A DNA stretch of 64,000 nucleotides from JACQFZ01 sp041485885. GTDB taxonomy: Bacteria; Pseudomonadota; Gammaproteobacteria; Acidiferrobacterales; Sulfurifustaceae. Positions 1 through 8,783 of this stretch are shown piece by piece; position 1 is the first letter of the stretch, and every line of letters starts with the position of its first letter. A program made the position numbers and the translations under genes. The notes below the pieces were generated by a model. It worked only from the letters and a program-made list of their open reading frames with translations, was not told the origin of the DNA and did not search any database. Location: the NCBI GenBank assembly GCA_041485885.1, contig JBGPKL010000011.1, positions 1 to 64,000 on the forward strand. The letters run 5' to 3'.

Positions 1-61
1 CCGCCCCCTCCCTAACCCTCCCCCGCTTCACGGGGGAGGGGAAAAATAATAAGTGGGGCGG
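1..61. repeat. GC-rich nested inverted repeat
   Basis: A 10-bp perfect stem (16-25 with 31-40, loop CTTCA) sits inside an outer pair, CCGCCCC at 1-7 and GGGGCGG at 55-61. The whole block can fold as one long hairpin. It lies beyond the 3' end of the leftward lytic transglycosylase gene and has no coding potential I can support. It resembles dispersed intergenic palindromes of GC-rich proteobacteria. There is no T-run in the leftward direction, so I do not call it a terminator. Confidence 0.5.
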
Positions 62-88
62 CGCAGCGACCGGGGGGTCCTTCTCTTT

Positions 89-124
89 GCGTACTTTCTC
101 TTGGACAAGCAAGAGAAAGTACGC
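89..124. repeat. Perfect 15-bp inverted repeat
   Basis: Positions 89-103 and 110-124 are exact reverse complements around the 6-nt loop GACAAG. The arms carry the motif CTTTCTCTTG/CAAGAGAAAG. Motifs of this type recur between genes in many beta- and gammaproteobacteria (recollection, not searched). It lies between the window start and the 3' end of the leftward lytic transglycosylase gene. It could act as a transcript-end stabiliser or be a mobile REP-type element. Confidence 0.55.
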
Positions 125-194
125 CGACCGCGGTTCGGGAACCGCAATTACAATTTATTAACGCTCGATGAATCGCGCGAAGCGCGGTTCCACC

Positions 195-773
195 CTATTG
201 CCTGTACCACCGCGTCTTCCACGCGCGATCCACCATCGTCGGATAGGTGCGCTGTCCGCCGCTGCCGTTGTAGCGGGCGAGGGCGTGGGAGAGATTGCCG
301 TTCTCCTTGTCGAGGTAGTAGCGCAGGATCGTGCAGCCGTAACGCAGATTCGTGTGAACGCGAAACAGACTGTCGTCCGGCCGGCCGATTTTTTTAAGCC
401 AGAACGGCATCACCTGCATGAGACCGCGCGCGCCGGCGTGTGAAATAGCGTAGGGGTTGAAATTGCTTTCCACCTCGATGACGGACAGCACGAGCTCGGG
501 CGACAGCCGGGCGCGTTGGGCTTCGTAATGCACGTGCTTCAAGAACTCGACACGAAATCGATGGTTCGGGAGCTTCTGCTCGAGCCGGCGCGACATGTCG
601 GACAGCCACACCTCGGCGTCGAATCGGTCAGGGAAGGAATCCGCGGAAGCGGCGGCGCGCTTGAGGGCCTCGCGCAGTTCCGGGTCCTTTTCCGGCGGGA
701 GGAGATCGGCAGCGGCGACGCCGGCGAGAAGCCAAAGGCCGGTCAAGACGCAAAGACGTAGAAGTGCGGTCAT
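195..773 (-). CDS. Periplasmic lytic transglycosylase (SLT fold)
   Basis: This 192-residue protein has an N-terminal signal peptide or anchor (hydrophobic residues 4-22) and a C-terminal SLT goose-lysozyme-like domain. The catalytic Glu is E102 in the IEVESNFNPYAIS motif, followed by GLMQVMP at 117-123 and a downstream NGS-containing segment. Family members cleave the MurNAc-GlcNAc bond of peptidoglycan to give 1,6-anhydro ends. The protein is short for the family and carries no LysM or other wall-binding domain. It is divergent from relA, with about 145 bp between the two starts. Substrate preference and the membrane-bound or soluble state are not determined. Confidence 0.88.
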   Translation of the reverse strand: MTALLRLCVLTGLWLLAGVAAADLLPPEKDPELREALKRAAASADSFPDRFDAEVWLSDMSRRLEQKLPNHRFRVEFLKHVHYEAQRARLSPELVLSVIEVESNFNPYAISHAGARGLMQVMPFWLKKIGRPDDSLFRVHTNLRYGCTILRYYLDKENGNLSHALARYNGSGGQRTYPTMVDRAWKTRWYRQ

Positions 774-918
774 CGTGAAGATTCTTTTGGGGATTCTCTT
801 AGCGCTTTAGCTAGGAGCATAGCCCGACGCCGGGCCGGCGCCAGGGCTTTGTGCCGTCGAGATTTGCGTCCGCTGCTGGGTTTAATCCGGCCGTCTCGAT
901 CTCCATAATGTCATCATT

Positions 919-3135
919 ATGGTCACCGTGACTCGCGCTTCCGTCGATGCCGCAACGCTCGCCCCCGCCGACGTTGACGGCTGGCTCGCGTCGCTTGCCC
1001 GCACGCGCGACGCGGCGGAGATCGCGCTGCTGCGCCGCGCCTGCGGTTTTGCCGCCGCGGCGCATACCGGCCAGTTGCGTGCCTCGGGCGAGCCATACGT
1101 TTCCCATGCCTTTGCCGTGGCGCGCATTCTCGCCGATCTCGAGCTCGATCATGAAGCGGTCGCGGCGGCGATCCTGCACGACGTAGTCGAGGACACCGCC
1201 GTGACGCTGGTCGACATCAAGCGCGAGTTCGGCGAGCGCGTCGCCACACTCGTCGACGGCGTGACCAAGATGGAAGTCATCCAGGAGTTCAAGGGGCAGA
1301 CCGCGGGCAGCCGCCGCGAGCACGCGCAGGCCGAGAGCTTGCGCAAGATGCTGCTCGCGATGGCGCAAGACGTCGACGTGGTGCTCATCAAGCTCGCGGA
1401 TCGTTTGCACAACATGCGCACGCTCGGCGCGCTTGCGGAAGAGAAGCAGCGGCGCATCGCGCGCGAAACGATGGATATCTTCGCGCCCCTCGCGAATCGC
1501 CTCGGTATCTGGCAGCTCAAGTGGGAGCTCGAGGATTTGTCGTTTCGTTATCTCGAACCGCTCGCTTACAAGCAGATCGCCGCGCTACTCGCCGAGAAGA
1601 GAATCGATCGCGAGCGGTACATCGAGGGTGTTCGAGAGCAGCTAGCTCACGATCTCAAGCGCGCCGGTGTCGAGGCGGACGTGACGGGGCGACCGAAACA
1701 CATTTACGGAATCTGGCGCAAGATGCGGCGCAAGGATAAAGATTTCGGGCAAATCACCGACGTGCGTGGCGTGCGCGTGCTGGTGCGCACCCTGCGCGAC
1801 TGCTACGCCGTGCTCGGCGTCGTGCACGGCCTGTGGCAATACATCCCGGGCGAGTTCGACGACTACATCGCGACGCCGAAAGAGAATAACTACCGCTCCA
1901 TTCATACCGCGGTCGTCGGTCCGGACGGCAAAATCATCGAGGTGCAGATTCGTACGCACGACATGCATCTGCAGTCCGAGCTCGGCGTCGCGGCGCATTG
2001 GCGCTACAAGGAGGGCGTAGCGGTCGACGTGAGCTTCGATAAGAAGATCGCTTGGCTGCGCAGCCTGCTCGAATGGAAAGACGAGGTCGCCGAGGCGACC
2101 GAGTTCGTCGATCAATTCAAGTCGGAGGTTTTCAGCGAGCGCGTGTACGTGTTCACGCCCAAGGGCAAGATCGTCGATCTTTCCATGGGCGCAACGCCGC
2201 TCGACTTCGCTTATAACGTGCACACCGATATCGGTCACCACTGTCGCGGCGCGAAGGTGAACGGGCACATCGTGCCGCTCACGTACGCGCTCAAGACCGG
2301 CGAGCAAGTCGAGGTGCTCACGGTGAAAGCGGGCGGGCCCTCGCGCGACTGGCTGAACCCGCATCTCGGGTTTCTGCACACATCGCGCGCGCGCTCGAAA
2401 GTGCAGCACTGGTTCCGCGAGCAGAACTACGACGTCGCCGTCACCGACGGACGCATGCTCCTCGAACGCGAGTTCCATCGACTCGGACTCTCGGACGTCA
2501 ACTACGAGCGGCTGACGCAGAAGTTCAGCTTCGCTACGGTGGACGATTTTCTCGCCGCGATCGGCCGCGGCGACGTGAAGCCGTCACAAATCATGAGCGC
2601 GGTGCAGGAGTTCGTCGAGCTGCGGCCGAAGGAAACAAAGGTCGGCGCGAGCGCACCGAGCACCACGGTGCCGCGCGGTGGATCAACCGGCGTCACCATC
2701 CAAGGTGTCGGCAATCTCCTGACCCGCATGGGCCGTTGCTGCAACCCGGTGCCGGGCGAACCCATCGTCGGGTTCATTACTCAGGGGCACGGCATCACAG
2801 TGCATCGCCGCGATTGCGCGAACGCGCTGCGCCATCACGGCGAGCACGAGGAGCGTCTGATCGAAGTGAACTGGGGTGCGGACGCCGGGCGCACCTACCC
2901 GGTCGATATCGAAGTTATCGCTTATGAGCGCGCCGGTTTGTTGCGCGACATTACCGCGTTGCTCGCGAACGAGCACCTCAACGTGCTCGCCGTGAATACG
3001 CAAACCGACAAGCTGGCGCATATAGCACGCATGACGTTTACGCTCGAGATTGTCGATCTCAACGCGCTCGCGCGTATCCTCGCGCTGATCGATCAGGTCC
3101 CGAATGTCGCGGAAGTGCGGCGCAAGGTGCAATAG
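919..3135 (+). CDS. relA: (p)ppGpp synthetase RelA with an apparently intact hydrolase domain
   Basis: This 738-residue long RSH protein makes the stringent-response alarmone from ATP and GDP/GTP. Domains in order are HD hydrolase (about 45-200), synthetase (about 255-365), TGS (about 400-460) and a C-terminal ACT (about 665-735). The synthetase motif at 312-315 is EFDD, the acidic EXDD form associated with RelA-type synthetases. Bifunctional Rel/SpoT enzymes carry RXKD. The HD domain still shows the residues expected of an active hydrolase: R54, H63, H87-D88, E91-D92 and N165. The classical RelA of gammaproteobacteria has lost these, so activity is ambiguous. The ATG at 919 starts the first conserved part, but no clear Shine-Dalgarno precedes it. 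Confidence 0.92.
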   Translation: MVTVTRASVDAATLAPADVDGWLASLARTRDAAEIALLRRACGFAAAAHTGQLRASGEPYVSHAFAVARILADLELDHEAVAAAILHDVVEDTAVTLVDIKREFGERVATLVDGVTKMEVIQEFKGQTAGSRREHAQAESLRKMLLAMAQDVDVVLIKLADRLHNMRTLGALAEEKQRRIARETMDIFAPLANRLGIWQLKWELEDLSFRYLEPLAYKQIAALLAEKRIDRERYIEGVREQLAHDLKRAGVEADVTGRPKHIYGIWRKMRRKDKDFGQITDVRGVRVLVRTLRDCYAVLGVVHGLWQYIPGEFDDYIATPKENNYRSIHTAVVGPDGKIIEVQIRTHDMHLQSELGVAAHWRYKEGVAVDVSFDKKIAWLRSLLEWKDEVAEATEFVDQFKSEVFSERVYVFTPKGKIVDLSMGATPLDFAYNVHTDIGHHCRGAKVNGHIVPLTYALKTGEQVEVLTVKAGGPSRDWLNPHLGFLHTSRARSKVQHWFREQNYDVAVTDGRMLLEREFHRLGLSDVNYERLTQKFSFATVDDFLAAIGRGDVKPSQIMSAVQEFVELRPKETKVGASAPSTTVPRGGSTGVTIQGVGNLLTRMGRCCNPVPGEPIVGFITQGHGITVHRRDCANALRHHGEHEERLIEVNWGADAGRTYPVDIEVIAYERAGLLRDITALLANEHLNVLAVNTQTDKLAHIARMTFTLEIVDLNALARILALIDQVPNVAEVRRKVQ

Positions 3136-3174
3136 CGATCCCGGCGAGTCAGCCGCTCGATGTTCATTCGCCGG

Positions 3175-4893
3175 CTACGCCCGTAGTTGGCGCCGAATCT
3201 CGGTCACCACATCCGCAAGCGGGATGTCGCGCGGTTGTTTGTCGCGGCGACCTTTGTATTCGGCGACGCCTTTAGCCAGTCCTTTATCGCCGACGACGAC
3301 GCGATGGGGGATGCCGATGAGGTCCATGTCGGCGAAGATCACGCCGGGGCGTTCGTTGCGATCGTCGAGCAAGACGTCGATGCCCGCTTCGCGCAGCTGC
3401 GCGTAGAGCCGATCGGTGGTGGTCTTCACCGCATCTGATTTTTGATAGCCGATCGGCACGAGCGCGACGGTAAACGGTGCGATCGCGTCCGGCCAGATGA
3501 TGCCGCCGGCGTCGTGGTTTTGCTCGATCGCGGCGGCGACGATGCGCGAGACGCCGATACCGTAACAGCCCATCGGCATGACGACCGCTTGGCCGTTCTC
3601 ATCGAGCACGGTCGCCCGCATCGCTTCGCTGTATTTTTTGTCGAGCTGGAAAATGTGCCCGACCTCGATGCCGCGTCGGATCGAAAGCGTGCCCTGGCAT
3701 CTGCCGGTTTTGCTCGGACAGGGATCGCCGGCGACGACGTTGCGGATATCGGCGATGATCGGCTCCGGCAGATCGCGTCCCCAATTCACATTTTTCAAGT
3801 GCTTGCCATTTACGTTCGCACCGCAAATAAAATCCGCGAGACGCGCGGCGCTATCGTCCGCAATGACTGGAATCCGAAGCCCGACCGGGCCGATCGAGCC
3901 CGGCTCGCAGCCGACGGTCACTTCGACTTCTCCGGGCGTGACGAAAGCGAGCGGCTTTGCCACCTGCGGCAAGCGCCCGGCTTTGATGGGATTCAATTCG
4001 TGGTCCCCGCGCAGCACGAGCGCCACGACGCCGCCGGAACCGCGCACGAGTAGCGTCTTCGCCGTGCGGTCGGGCGACACCTTAAGGTAGCGGCTCACCT
4101 CCTCGATCGTATGCGCGCCGGGTGTGTCCACGGTCGCAGCCGAAGCGCTCGACGCGGCTCGCTTGCCGAGCGGTGGCAACGCCGGGGCGAGCTCGACGTT
4201 CGCCGCATAGTTGCAGCGATCGCAAAGCGCGATCGCGTCTTCGCCCGAATCCGCTAGCACGTGGAATTCATGCGAGGCGTTACCGCCGATGGCGCCGGGG
4301 TCGGCTTCGACCGCGCGAAACTGTAGGCCCGAGCGCGTGAAGATGCGCGAGTACGTGTCGTACATCTGCTGATAGGTTTCCTTCAGCGACGCACCGTCGA
4401 TATGAAACGAGTACGCGTCCTTCATCAGAAACTCGCGCGCGCGCATGACGCCGAAGCGCGGGCGGATCTCGTCGCGGAATTTCGTCTGGATCTGATAGAA
4501 GTTCGCCGGGAGCTGGCGGTAGCTTTTTAGCTCGCGACGGATGAGATCGGTGATCACCTCCTCATGCGTCGGACCGAAGCAAAAATCGCGCTGATGGCGG
4601 TCTTTCAAGCGCAGCAGCTCCGGCCCGTACTGTTCCCAGCGGCCGGACTCTTGCCAAAGCTCCGCCGGTTGCACCGCCGGCATGAGAACTTCTTGCGCGC
4701 CCGCGCGGTCCATCTCCTCGCGCACGATGCGCTCGACCTTGCGCAATACGCGCAGGCCGAGCGGCAACCACGTGTAGAGGCCGGCCGCCAGTTTGCGGAT
4801 CATCCCGGCGCGGAGCATCAGCTGATGCGAGATGACCTCCGCGTCGGCGGGAGTTTCCTTCAGGGTCGCGAGGAGTAACTTCGACGTGCGCAT
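3175..4893 (-). CDS. proS: Prolyl-tRNA synthetase
   Basis: This 572-residue class II aminoacyl-tRNA synthetase charges tRNA-Pro. It is the long bacterial type. The N-terminal catalytic core carries motif 2 around the FRDEIRPRFG segment. An inserted YbaK-like editing domain occupies roughly residues 245-385 and should hydrolyse Ala-tRNA-Pro. The core then resumes, and an anticodon-binding domain covers about the last 110 residues. It converges with relA, leaving 39 bp between the two stop codons. Length is normal for the family and I see no break. Confidence 0.97.
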   Translation of the reverse strand: MRTSKLLLATLKETPADAEVISHQLMLRAGMIRKLAAGLYTWLPLGLRVLRKVERIVREEMDRAGAQEVLMPAVQPAELWQESGRWEQYGPELLRLKDRHQRDFCFGPTHEEVITDLIRRELKSYRQLPANFYQIQTKFRDEIRPRFGVMRAREFLMKDAYSFHIDGASLKETYQQMYDTYSRIFTRSGLQFRAVEADPGAIGGNASHEFHVLADSGEDAIALCDRCNYAANVELAPALPPLGKRAASSASAATVDTPGAHTIEEVSRYLKVSPDRTAKTLLVRGSGGVVALVLRGDHELNPIKAGRLPQVAKPLAFVTPGEVEVTVGCEPGSIGPVGLRIPVIADDSAARLADFICGANVNGKHLKNVNWGRDLPEPIIADIRNVVAGDPCPSKTGRCQGTLSIRRGIEVGHIFQLDKKYSEAMRATVLDENGQAVVMPMGCYGIGVSRIVAAAIEQNHDAGGIIWPDAIAPFTVALVPIGYQKSDAVKTTTDRLYAQLREAGIDVLLDDRNERPGVIFADMDLIGIPHRVVVGDKGLAKGVAEYKGRRDKQPRDIPLADVVTEIRRQLRA

Positions 4894-4944
4894 GTTTTTG
4901 GGCTGCGAGGAAGACGGCGCAGTATAAGCGAGCGCAGCAGTCGA

Positions 4945-5874
4945 TCAAACGAGGGGCACGTTGCTTGGACCCCGCGCGCTTGCCGCGCTCGGTTCGCGCA
5001 GCACGAGCCAGATCGCGCCCAGAATCAGACCGGCGGCGACGACTTCGTGCCACGACAGTTGTTCATGCAGCAACAGCACGCCGCTCAGCACGCCCACGAC
5101 GGGCGTAACGAGCGAGGCGAGCGATGCGACCGCGACGGGCACCATGAGCACGATCCGGTTCCATGCCCAGTAACAGAGCATGAACGCGACGAGCACGTTG
5201 TAGAGCACGCCGAGCGCGGGATAAAAACCAATCGGCCGCCATGCGTTGTGCTCGAAGACGAGGGCCGCGAGCGCGATCGGCACCCCGCCGCAGACCAACA
5301 TCCAGCCGGTCAAGGACACGGTCGGCAGCGGTAGCGTAAAGCGCTTCAGCAATATCGTGCCGAGCCCCCAGAAAAACGCGGCGGCGAGCATGCAAGCGAC
5401 GCCGGAAAATACGTCGCCGAACTTCGTTAAGTCGGTACTCATCAGCACAAACACGCCGACCATGCCGAGCACGAGAGCCATCGCGCGGGGCAGTGTGATG
5501 CGCTCATCGAGCAGCCAAACCGAGAGCGACATGCTCCACAGCGGCATGGTGTACCCGAGGAGCGCCGCGCGGCCCGATGGAAGCAACGCCACGCCGTACA
5601 CCACGAAGACGTTCCATCCGATGATATTGCAGGCGGTCAGGGCGAGAAGGTGTTTCCAATAGCGGCGCGGCACGATCAACGATTGGCCCGCGAGCCGCGC
5701 CAACAGCAGCACGCCGATGCCGCCCGCTAAGAGACAGACCGCGCGAAAAGTGAGCGGCGGCACTTCGCTCAACACGATCTTCATAATCGGCCAGTTGAAA
5801 CCCCAGCCGAGGGTTAGAAGCGCGAGCAGGACGAGGCCGAAGCGAGAAAAGCCGGCGTGATTGATTTCTGACAT
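4945..5874 (-). CDS. EamA/DMT-family permease
   Basis: This protein of about 309 residues has ten predicted membrane helices arranged as two EamA repeats, the usual drug/metabolite exporter architecture. The first helix begins near LALLTLGWGFNWPIMK. I chose the ATG at 5874, which reads MSEINHAGF. The frame stays open to a TTG at 5904, but the extra ten residues look non-conserved. It lies upstream of proS on the same strand with 51 bp between the genes. The substrate cannot be inferred, since family members move amino acids, nucleosides or small metabolites. Confidence 0.85.
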   Translation of the reverse strand: MSEINHAGFSRFGLVLLALLTLGWGFNWPIMKIVLSEVPPLTFRAVCLLAGGIGVLLLARLAGQSLIVPRRYWKHLLALTACNIIGWNVFVVYGVALLPSGRAALLGYTMPLWSMSLSVWLLDERITLPRAMALVLGMVGVFVLMSTDLTKFGDVFSGVACMLAAAFFWGLGTILLKRFTLPLPTVSLTGWMLVCGGVPIALAALVFEHNAWRPIGFYPALGVLYNVLVAFMLCYWAWNRIVLMVPVAVASLASLVTPVVGVLSGVLLLHEQLSWHEVVAAGLILGAIWLVLREPSAASARGPSNVPLV

Positions 5875-6038
5875 GGGGCGGCGTGTCGTATTACGATCCG
5901 GCAAATTCGTCGATACCGTTCGGCGTCGCGGCGCCGATCGAGCTCAGTCGGCCGAGCGACCGCGAGTATATCGGCTAAGGGGCGGGGACTGTACGGTGCG
6001 CCGCTCGGCGATTCCGTGCGCCGAGGGTCGCGAGACGA

Positions 6039-7055
6039 TTATCCCTCGTCGTTCTCTTTTCGCTTTTCCTTGAGTGCCCGTTGCATTTTACGCATTTGTT
6101 CCACCGACAACTCGATACTCGTCTTCAACCGCGCGATCGCGAGCGTCAATTTTCCGAGCTCGTTGCGCGTCTTTGGGCGGAACCCGCGTACATCGAGCGC
6201 GACTTGCTGGCCGATGGAAATGTTGTGCGCCGCCGTCGTCAATCGCGTGATGGGGCGCACGATTCTAAAATACACGAACAGGTACAAGATCACGAACGCC
6301 GCCGCGACCACGCCGACCACTTTTGCGTCGAGCACTCGCAGCGACGATTCCCACAACGGTTCCATCGGCAGCGTCACGCTGATAACACCCGCGACGTCAC
6401 CGACGGCGAACCCAAAGCCCCGTTCCTTGCCGTATCGATCGATGACTTCGCGCGGCGCCGCCTCCGGTGCGCCGTGGCACTTGATGCACGCCTCGGTGTG
6501 GACGATCTTGCGAGCGTAGCGGTACTGGCCGTCGATCACGGCGATATATTCGTCGAGTTGATCGCTCTTGATGGCTTGGATGGCTTGCGCTTCAAAGTCA
6601 TCGGGCCGGTTCTGCTCCGCCATCCAGTTGTCGGACGTCATATGGAATTTCGCTCGCGAGAACGAGCGGCCGACGACCTCGGAGAGCTCGCGCTGGACCA
6701 GCGCTGGATTCTTTGAGAAGTACTCGACCGAGTCGGGCGTGACGGCTGCGGGCGTTCCTGTTGCTGCGTCGGCCGTTTGTGTCTGCATCGCGCCGTCGAC
6801 CTCCGCCGTCGGCTGGCGGGCACCATATTGCACGCGGCTGAGGTAAGACGTATTCGGCTTATCCTTCACCCAGATCCGCCCGTACTGCGCGACCCAATTG
6901 CCGAACGCTTCGACATTGTCGGCCGTGCTGGCGGCCTGGCGGTGAAGCTCCGCGTAATACACTTCGCGCAGGAGCATGTAGTACGCGAGCCCGAGCAGTC
7001 CGACCACCACCAGGAACAGACCGGAGAAACGAAAAATAAGCGAGGAATTGCGCAC
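6039..7055 (-). CDS. Membrane c-haem sensor-like protein (DUF3365-HAMP)
   Basis: This 338-residue protein has a membrane helix at about 8-28, a periplasmic domain of about 215 residues, a second helix at about 246-265 and a HAMP linker to about 318. It ends in a short basic coiled tail. The periplasmic part carries one c-type haem motif, CIKCH at 190-194, and resembles the DUF3365/Tll0287-like fold. It has no kinase, cyclase or methyl-accepting domain, so any signal would have to pass through a partner. A redox- or gas-sensing role is inference only. The start codon lies 4 bp after the stop of the 99-residue gene upstream, implying co-transcription. Confidence 0.75.
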   Translation of the reverse strand: MRNSSLIFRFSGLFLVVVGLLGLAYYMLLREVYYAELHRQAASTADNVEAFGNWVAQYGRIWVKDKPNTSYLSRVQYGARQPTAEVDGAMQTQTADAATGTPAAVTPDSVEYFSKNPALVQRELSEVVGRSFSRAKFHMTSDNWMAEQNRPDDFEAQAIQAIKSDQLDEYIAVIDGQYRYARKIVHTEACIKCHGAPEAAPREVIDRYGKERGFGFAVGDVAGVISVTLPMEPLWESSLRVLDAKVVGVVAAAFVILYLFVYFRIVRPITRLTTAAHNISIGQQVALDVRGFRPKTRNELGKLTLAIARLKTSIELSVEQMRKMQRALKEKRKENDEG

Positions 7056-7059
7056 GACG

Positions 7060-7359
7060 TCAACTACGCGTCAATTTGCCGATCCTTGGCAGTACGACAC
7101 GATTGGGCCGCGCGACCGCATCGACGGCGAACGCGGCATGAAACGCTTGCTGCTTAAACGCGGTGCGTCGGTTCGGATCGGAGACGTGTTCAGCGAGCAG
7201 GGTGATGTATCGATGGATCGCGCCGGGACCGGTGTAGCCCTTTTTGGTTAGCTCGGTGGTCGCTTCGTCCACGAGCGCTTTGAAAATCGGGCCGACGTGC
7301 TCGGCGAAGACAAGATCGATCGTGTGACGCGCCTGCGCGAGATTGGTGTTCTTGATCAT
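7060..7359 (-). CDS. Hypothetical protein, 99 residues
   Basis: I do not recognise this family. The protein is soluble, with no signal peptide, no membrane segment and no cysteines. It looks mostly helical, with several aromatic, His and Arg residues. The ATG at 7359 is preceded by a GGGGG-rich stretch (read on the minus strand) that could serve as a ribosome-binding site. Its stop is only 4 bp before the start of the DUF3365-HAMP gene, so the two are probably one transcript and may work together. Coding is supported by this spacing and by the absence of any better frame. Confidence 0.5.
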   Translation of the reverse strand: MIKNTNLAQARHTIDLVFAEHVGPIFKALVDEATTELTKKGYTGPGAIHRYITLLAEHVSDPNRRTAFKQQAFHAAFAVDAVARPNRVVLPRIGKLTRS

Positions 7360-7641
7360 GTCAGCCCCCGTGGTGTATCACTAGCAATCACGCTTCGACT
7401 GCCCCTGCGTGTGTACGGCGAGGCGGCGCGGCTGATTCTTAATTATTACTTTCTCGGCGTGTGTCGCTTATCGTCGAATAATTTTCGTCGAGTATATGTA
7501 TATAGGTGTCCCCTGCTCAACTGACGCTTTGCGTCAAGCCGTTGGTCCGCGCCGCGCTATCGACCGCTAGAAAGTTTTCTATCTTGTTTCCATATCGGAA
7601 TCCATGAGTTGACGCCGTATCCGCACGACTTAGAGTAATTC
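7360..7641. other. Intergenic region, comparatively AT-rich
   Basis: This stretch of 282 bp separates the 99-residue gene from the 3' end of the ROK kinase gene. It is distinctly AT-richer than its surroundings around 7436-7505. It should hold the promoter of the leftward 99-aa/DUF3365 pair. A small perfect hairpin (TGACGC-TTT-GCGTCA, 7522-7536) is visible. I see no convincing gene in it. Confidence 0.5.
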
Positions 7642-8532
7642 TTAGTCATCCGGCTCCCATAGCTGCGCGGCGCCGCGCACACCCGATGCATCGCCGTGTA
7701 GATTCCGTCGTATCGGTGTGCGCAGCTCGTCGTTCATCACGTATCGGGCGAGCCGATCGCGGCCGATGGTATACAGCGCGTCGATATTTGACATGCCACC
7801 GCCGAGTACGATCACGTCGGGATCGAGAATGTTGATGACGACCGAGAGCGCGCGCCCGAAGCGATCGAAATACCGCTCGAGCGTCGCGACCGCGGCCGGC
7901 TCGGCCGCAGCGCCGCGCGCGACGATCTCGGCCGGCGATGCGGCGCCACCGCCGGCCGCGGCGTAGTCGCGGACGAGCCCCGGACCGGAAAGAAAAGTTT
8001 CGACGCACCCGCGCTTGCCGCAGTAACACGGCGGTCCGTCCGTATCGAGAACGTTGTGCCCCCATTCGCCGGCGATGTGTTGCAGCCCTTGCAGCAATCG
8101 TCCATCGACGACGATGCCGCCCCCGACGCCCGTGCCCATTATCACGCCGAAGACGACGCGCGCATCGCGCCCCGCGCCATCGAGCGCTTCGGACAGTGCG
8201 AAGCAATTCGCATCGTTCGCCATGCGCACGGGTCGCGCGAGTCGCTGCTGCAAGTCCTCGAAGATCGGTTGGCCGTTTAAGCAAGTCGTATTCGAGTTTT
8301 TGAGCCGGCCGGTGCGAGAGGAGATCGCGCCGGGTGTGCCGATACCGACACGACACGGTCGGCCGGCGGCGATTTCGAGATTCGTCGCGAGCGCGACGAT
8401 GGCAGACAAGACGGCGTCGTAGCCTTCGGCTGCGGGCGTCGCGCGGCGCTCGCGAACCAGCGTCGCACCGATCTCATCGACTACGATGCCCTCAGTCTTC
8501 GTACCCCCGACGTCGATACCGATGCGCAGCAC
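7642..8532 (-). CDS. ROK-family sugar kinase (fructokinase/GlcNAc-kinase like)
   Basis: This protein of about 296 residues begins at the GTG at 8532, reading MLRIGIDVGGTKTEG. That places the DxGGTK phosphate-binding motif at the very N-terminus, as in the family. The frame is open further upstream, but the extra residues look non-native. The ROK zinc motif CxCGxxGCxE appears as CYCGKRGCVE after the catalytic GHNVLDTDG segment. ROK kinases phosphorylate hexoses or N-acetylhexosamines with ATP. The exact sugar is not determined. The GTG overlaps the TAG of the preceding symporter fragment by one base (TAGTG), which suggests translational coupling. Confidence 0.85.
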   Translation of the reverse strand: MLRIGIDVGGTKTEGIVVDEIGATLVRERRATPAAEGYDAVLSAIVALATNLEIAAGRPCRVGIGTPGAISSRTGRLKNSNTTCLNGQPIFEDLQQRLARPVRMANDANCFALSEALDGAGRDARVVFGVIMGTGVGGGIVVDGRLLQGLQHIAGEWGHNVLDTDGPPCYCGKRGCVETFLSGPGLVRDYAAAGGGAASPAEIVARGAAAEPAAVATLERYFDRFGRALSVVINILDPDVIVLGGGMSNIDALYTIGRDRLARYVMNDELRTPIRRNLHGDASGVRGAAQLWEPDD

Positions 8533-8762
8533 TATGTCGGCTCGCCGGCGGAGAGGGGCACGATCAAGTTGTGCTGCGCGATAGCGGCCGCCGCGCCGAA
8601 CCAAGTGGCGAAGATCGTGAACATCGCGAGCCCCGGGCCGACGCGCCGGCCGGCGAGGAGGTAATCCGTTTCGCTGTTGCGTCGCGCGCGGCGCACGACG
8701 ATGACGACGATCGCGAACTGAATCAGAACGTAGCCGAGGATGCCAAGGAGCGCGGGGCTCAT
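8532..8762 (-). pseudogene. N-terminal remnant of a sodium:solute symporter
   Basis: This 76-residue frame begins like SSS-family transporters. It has a first hydrophobic helix (about 6-24), then the DYLLAGRRVGPGLA motif, then the FATWFGA start of helix 2. It stops about 400 residues short of a normal SSS protein, and the ROK kinase starts immediately, so no downstream part remains in place. The last dozen residues (AQHNLIVPLSAGEPT) may or may not follow the family. It is most likely a deletion remnant. It could still be translated to deliver ribosomes to the overlapping GTG of the kinase gene. Confidence 0.6.
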
Positions 8763-8783
8763 GCCGTGTCGCTGGCGCGGGTT

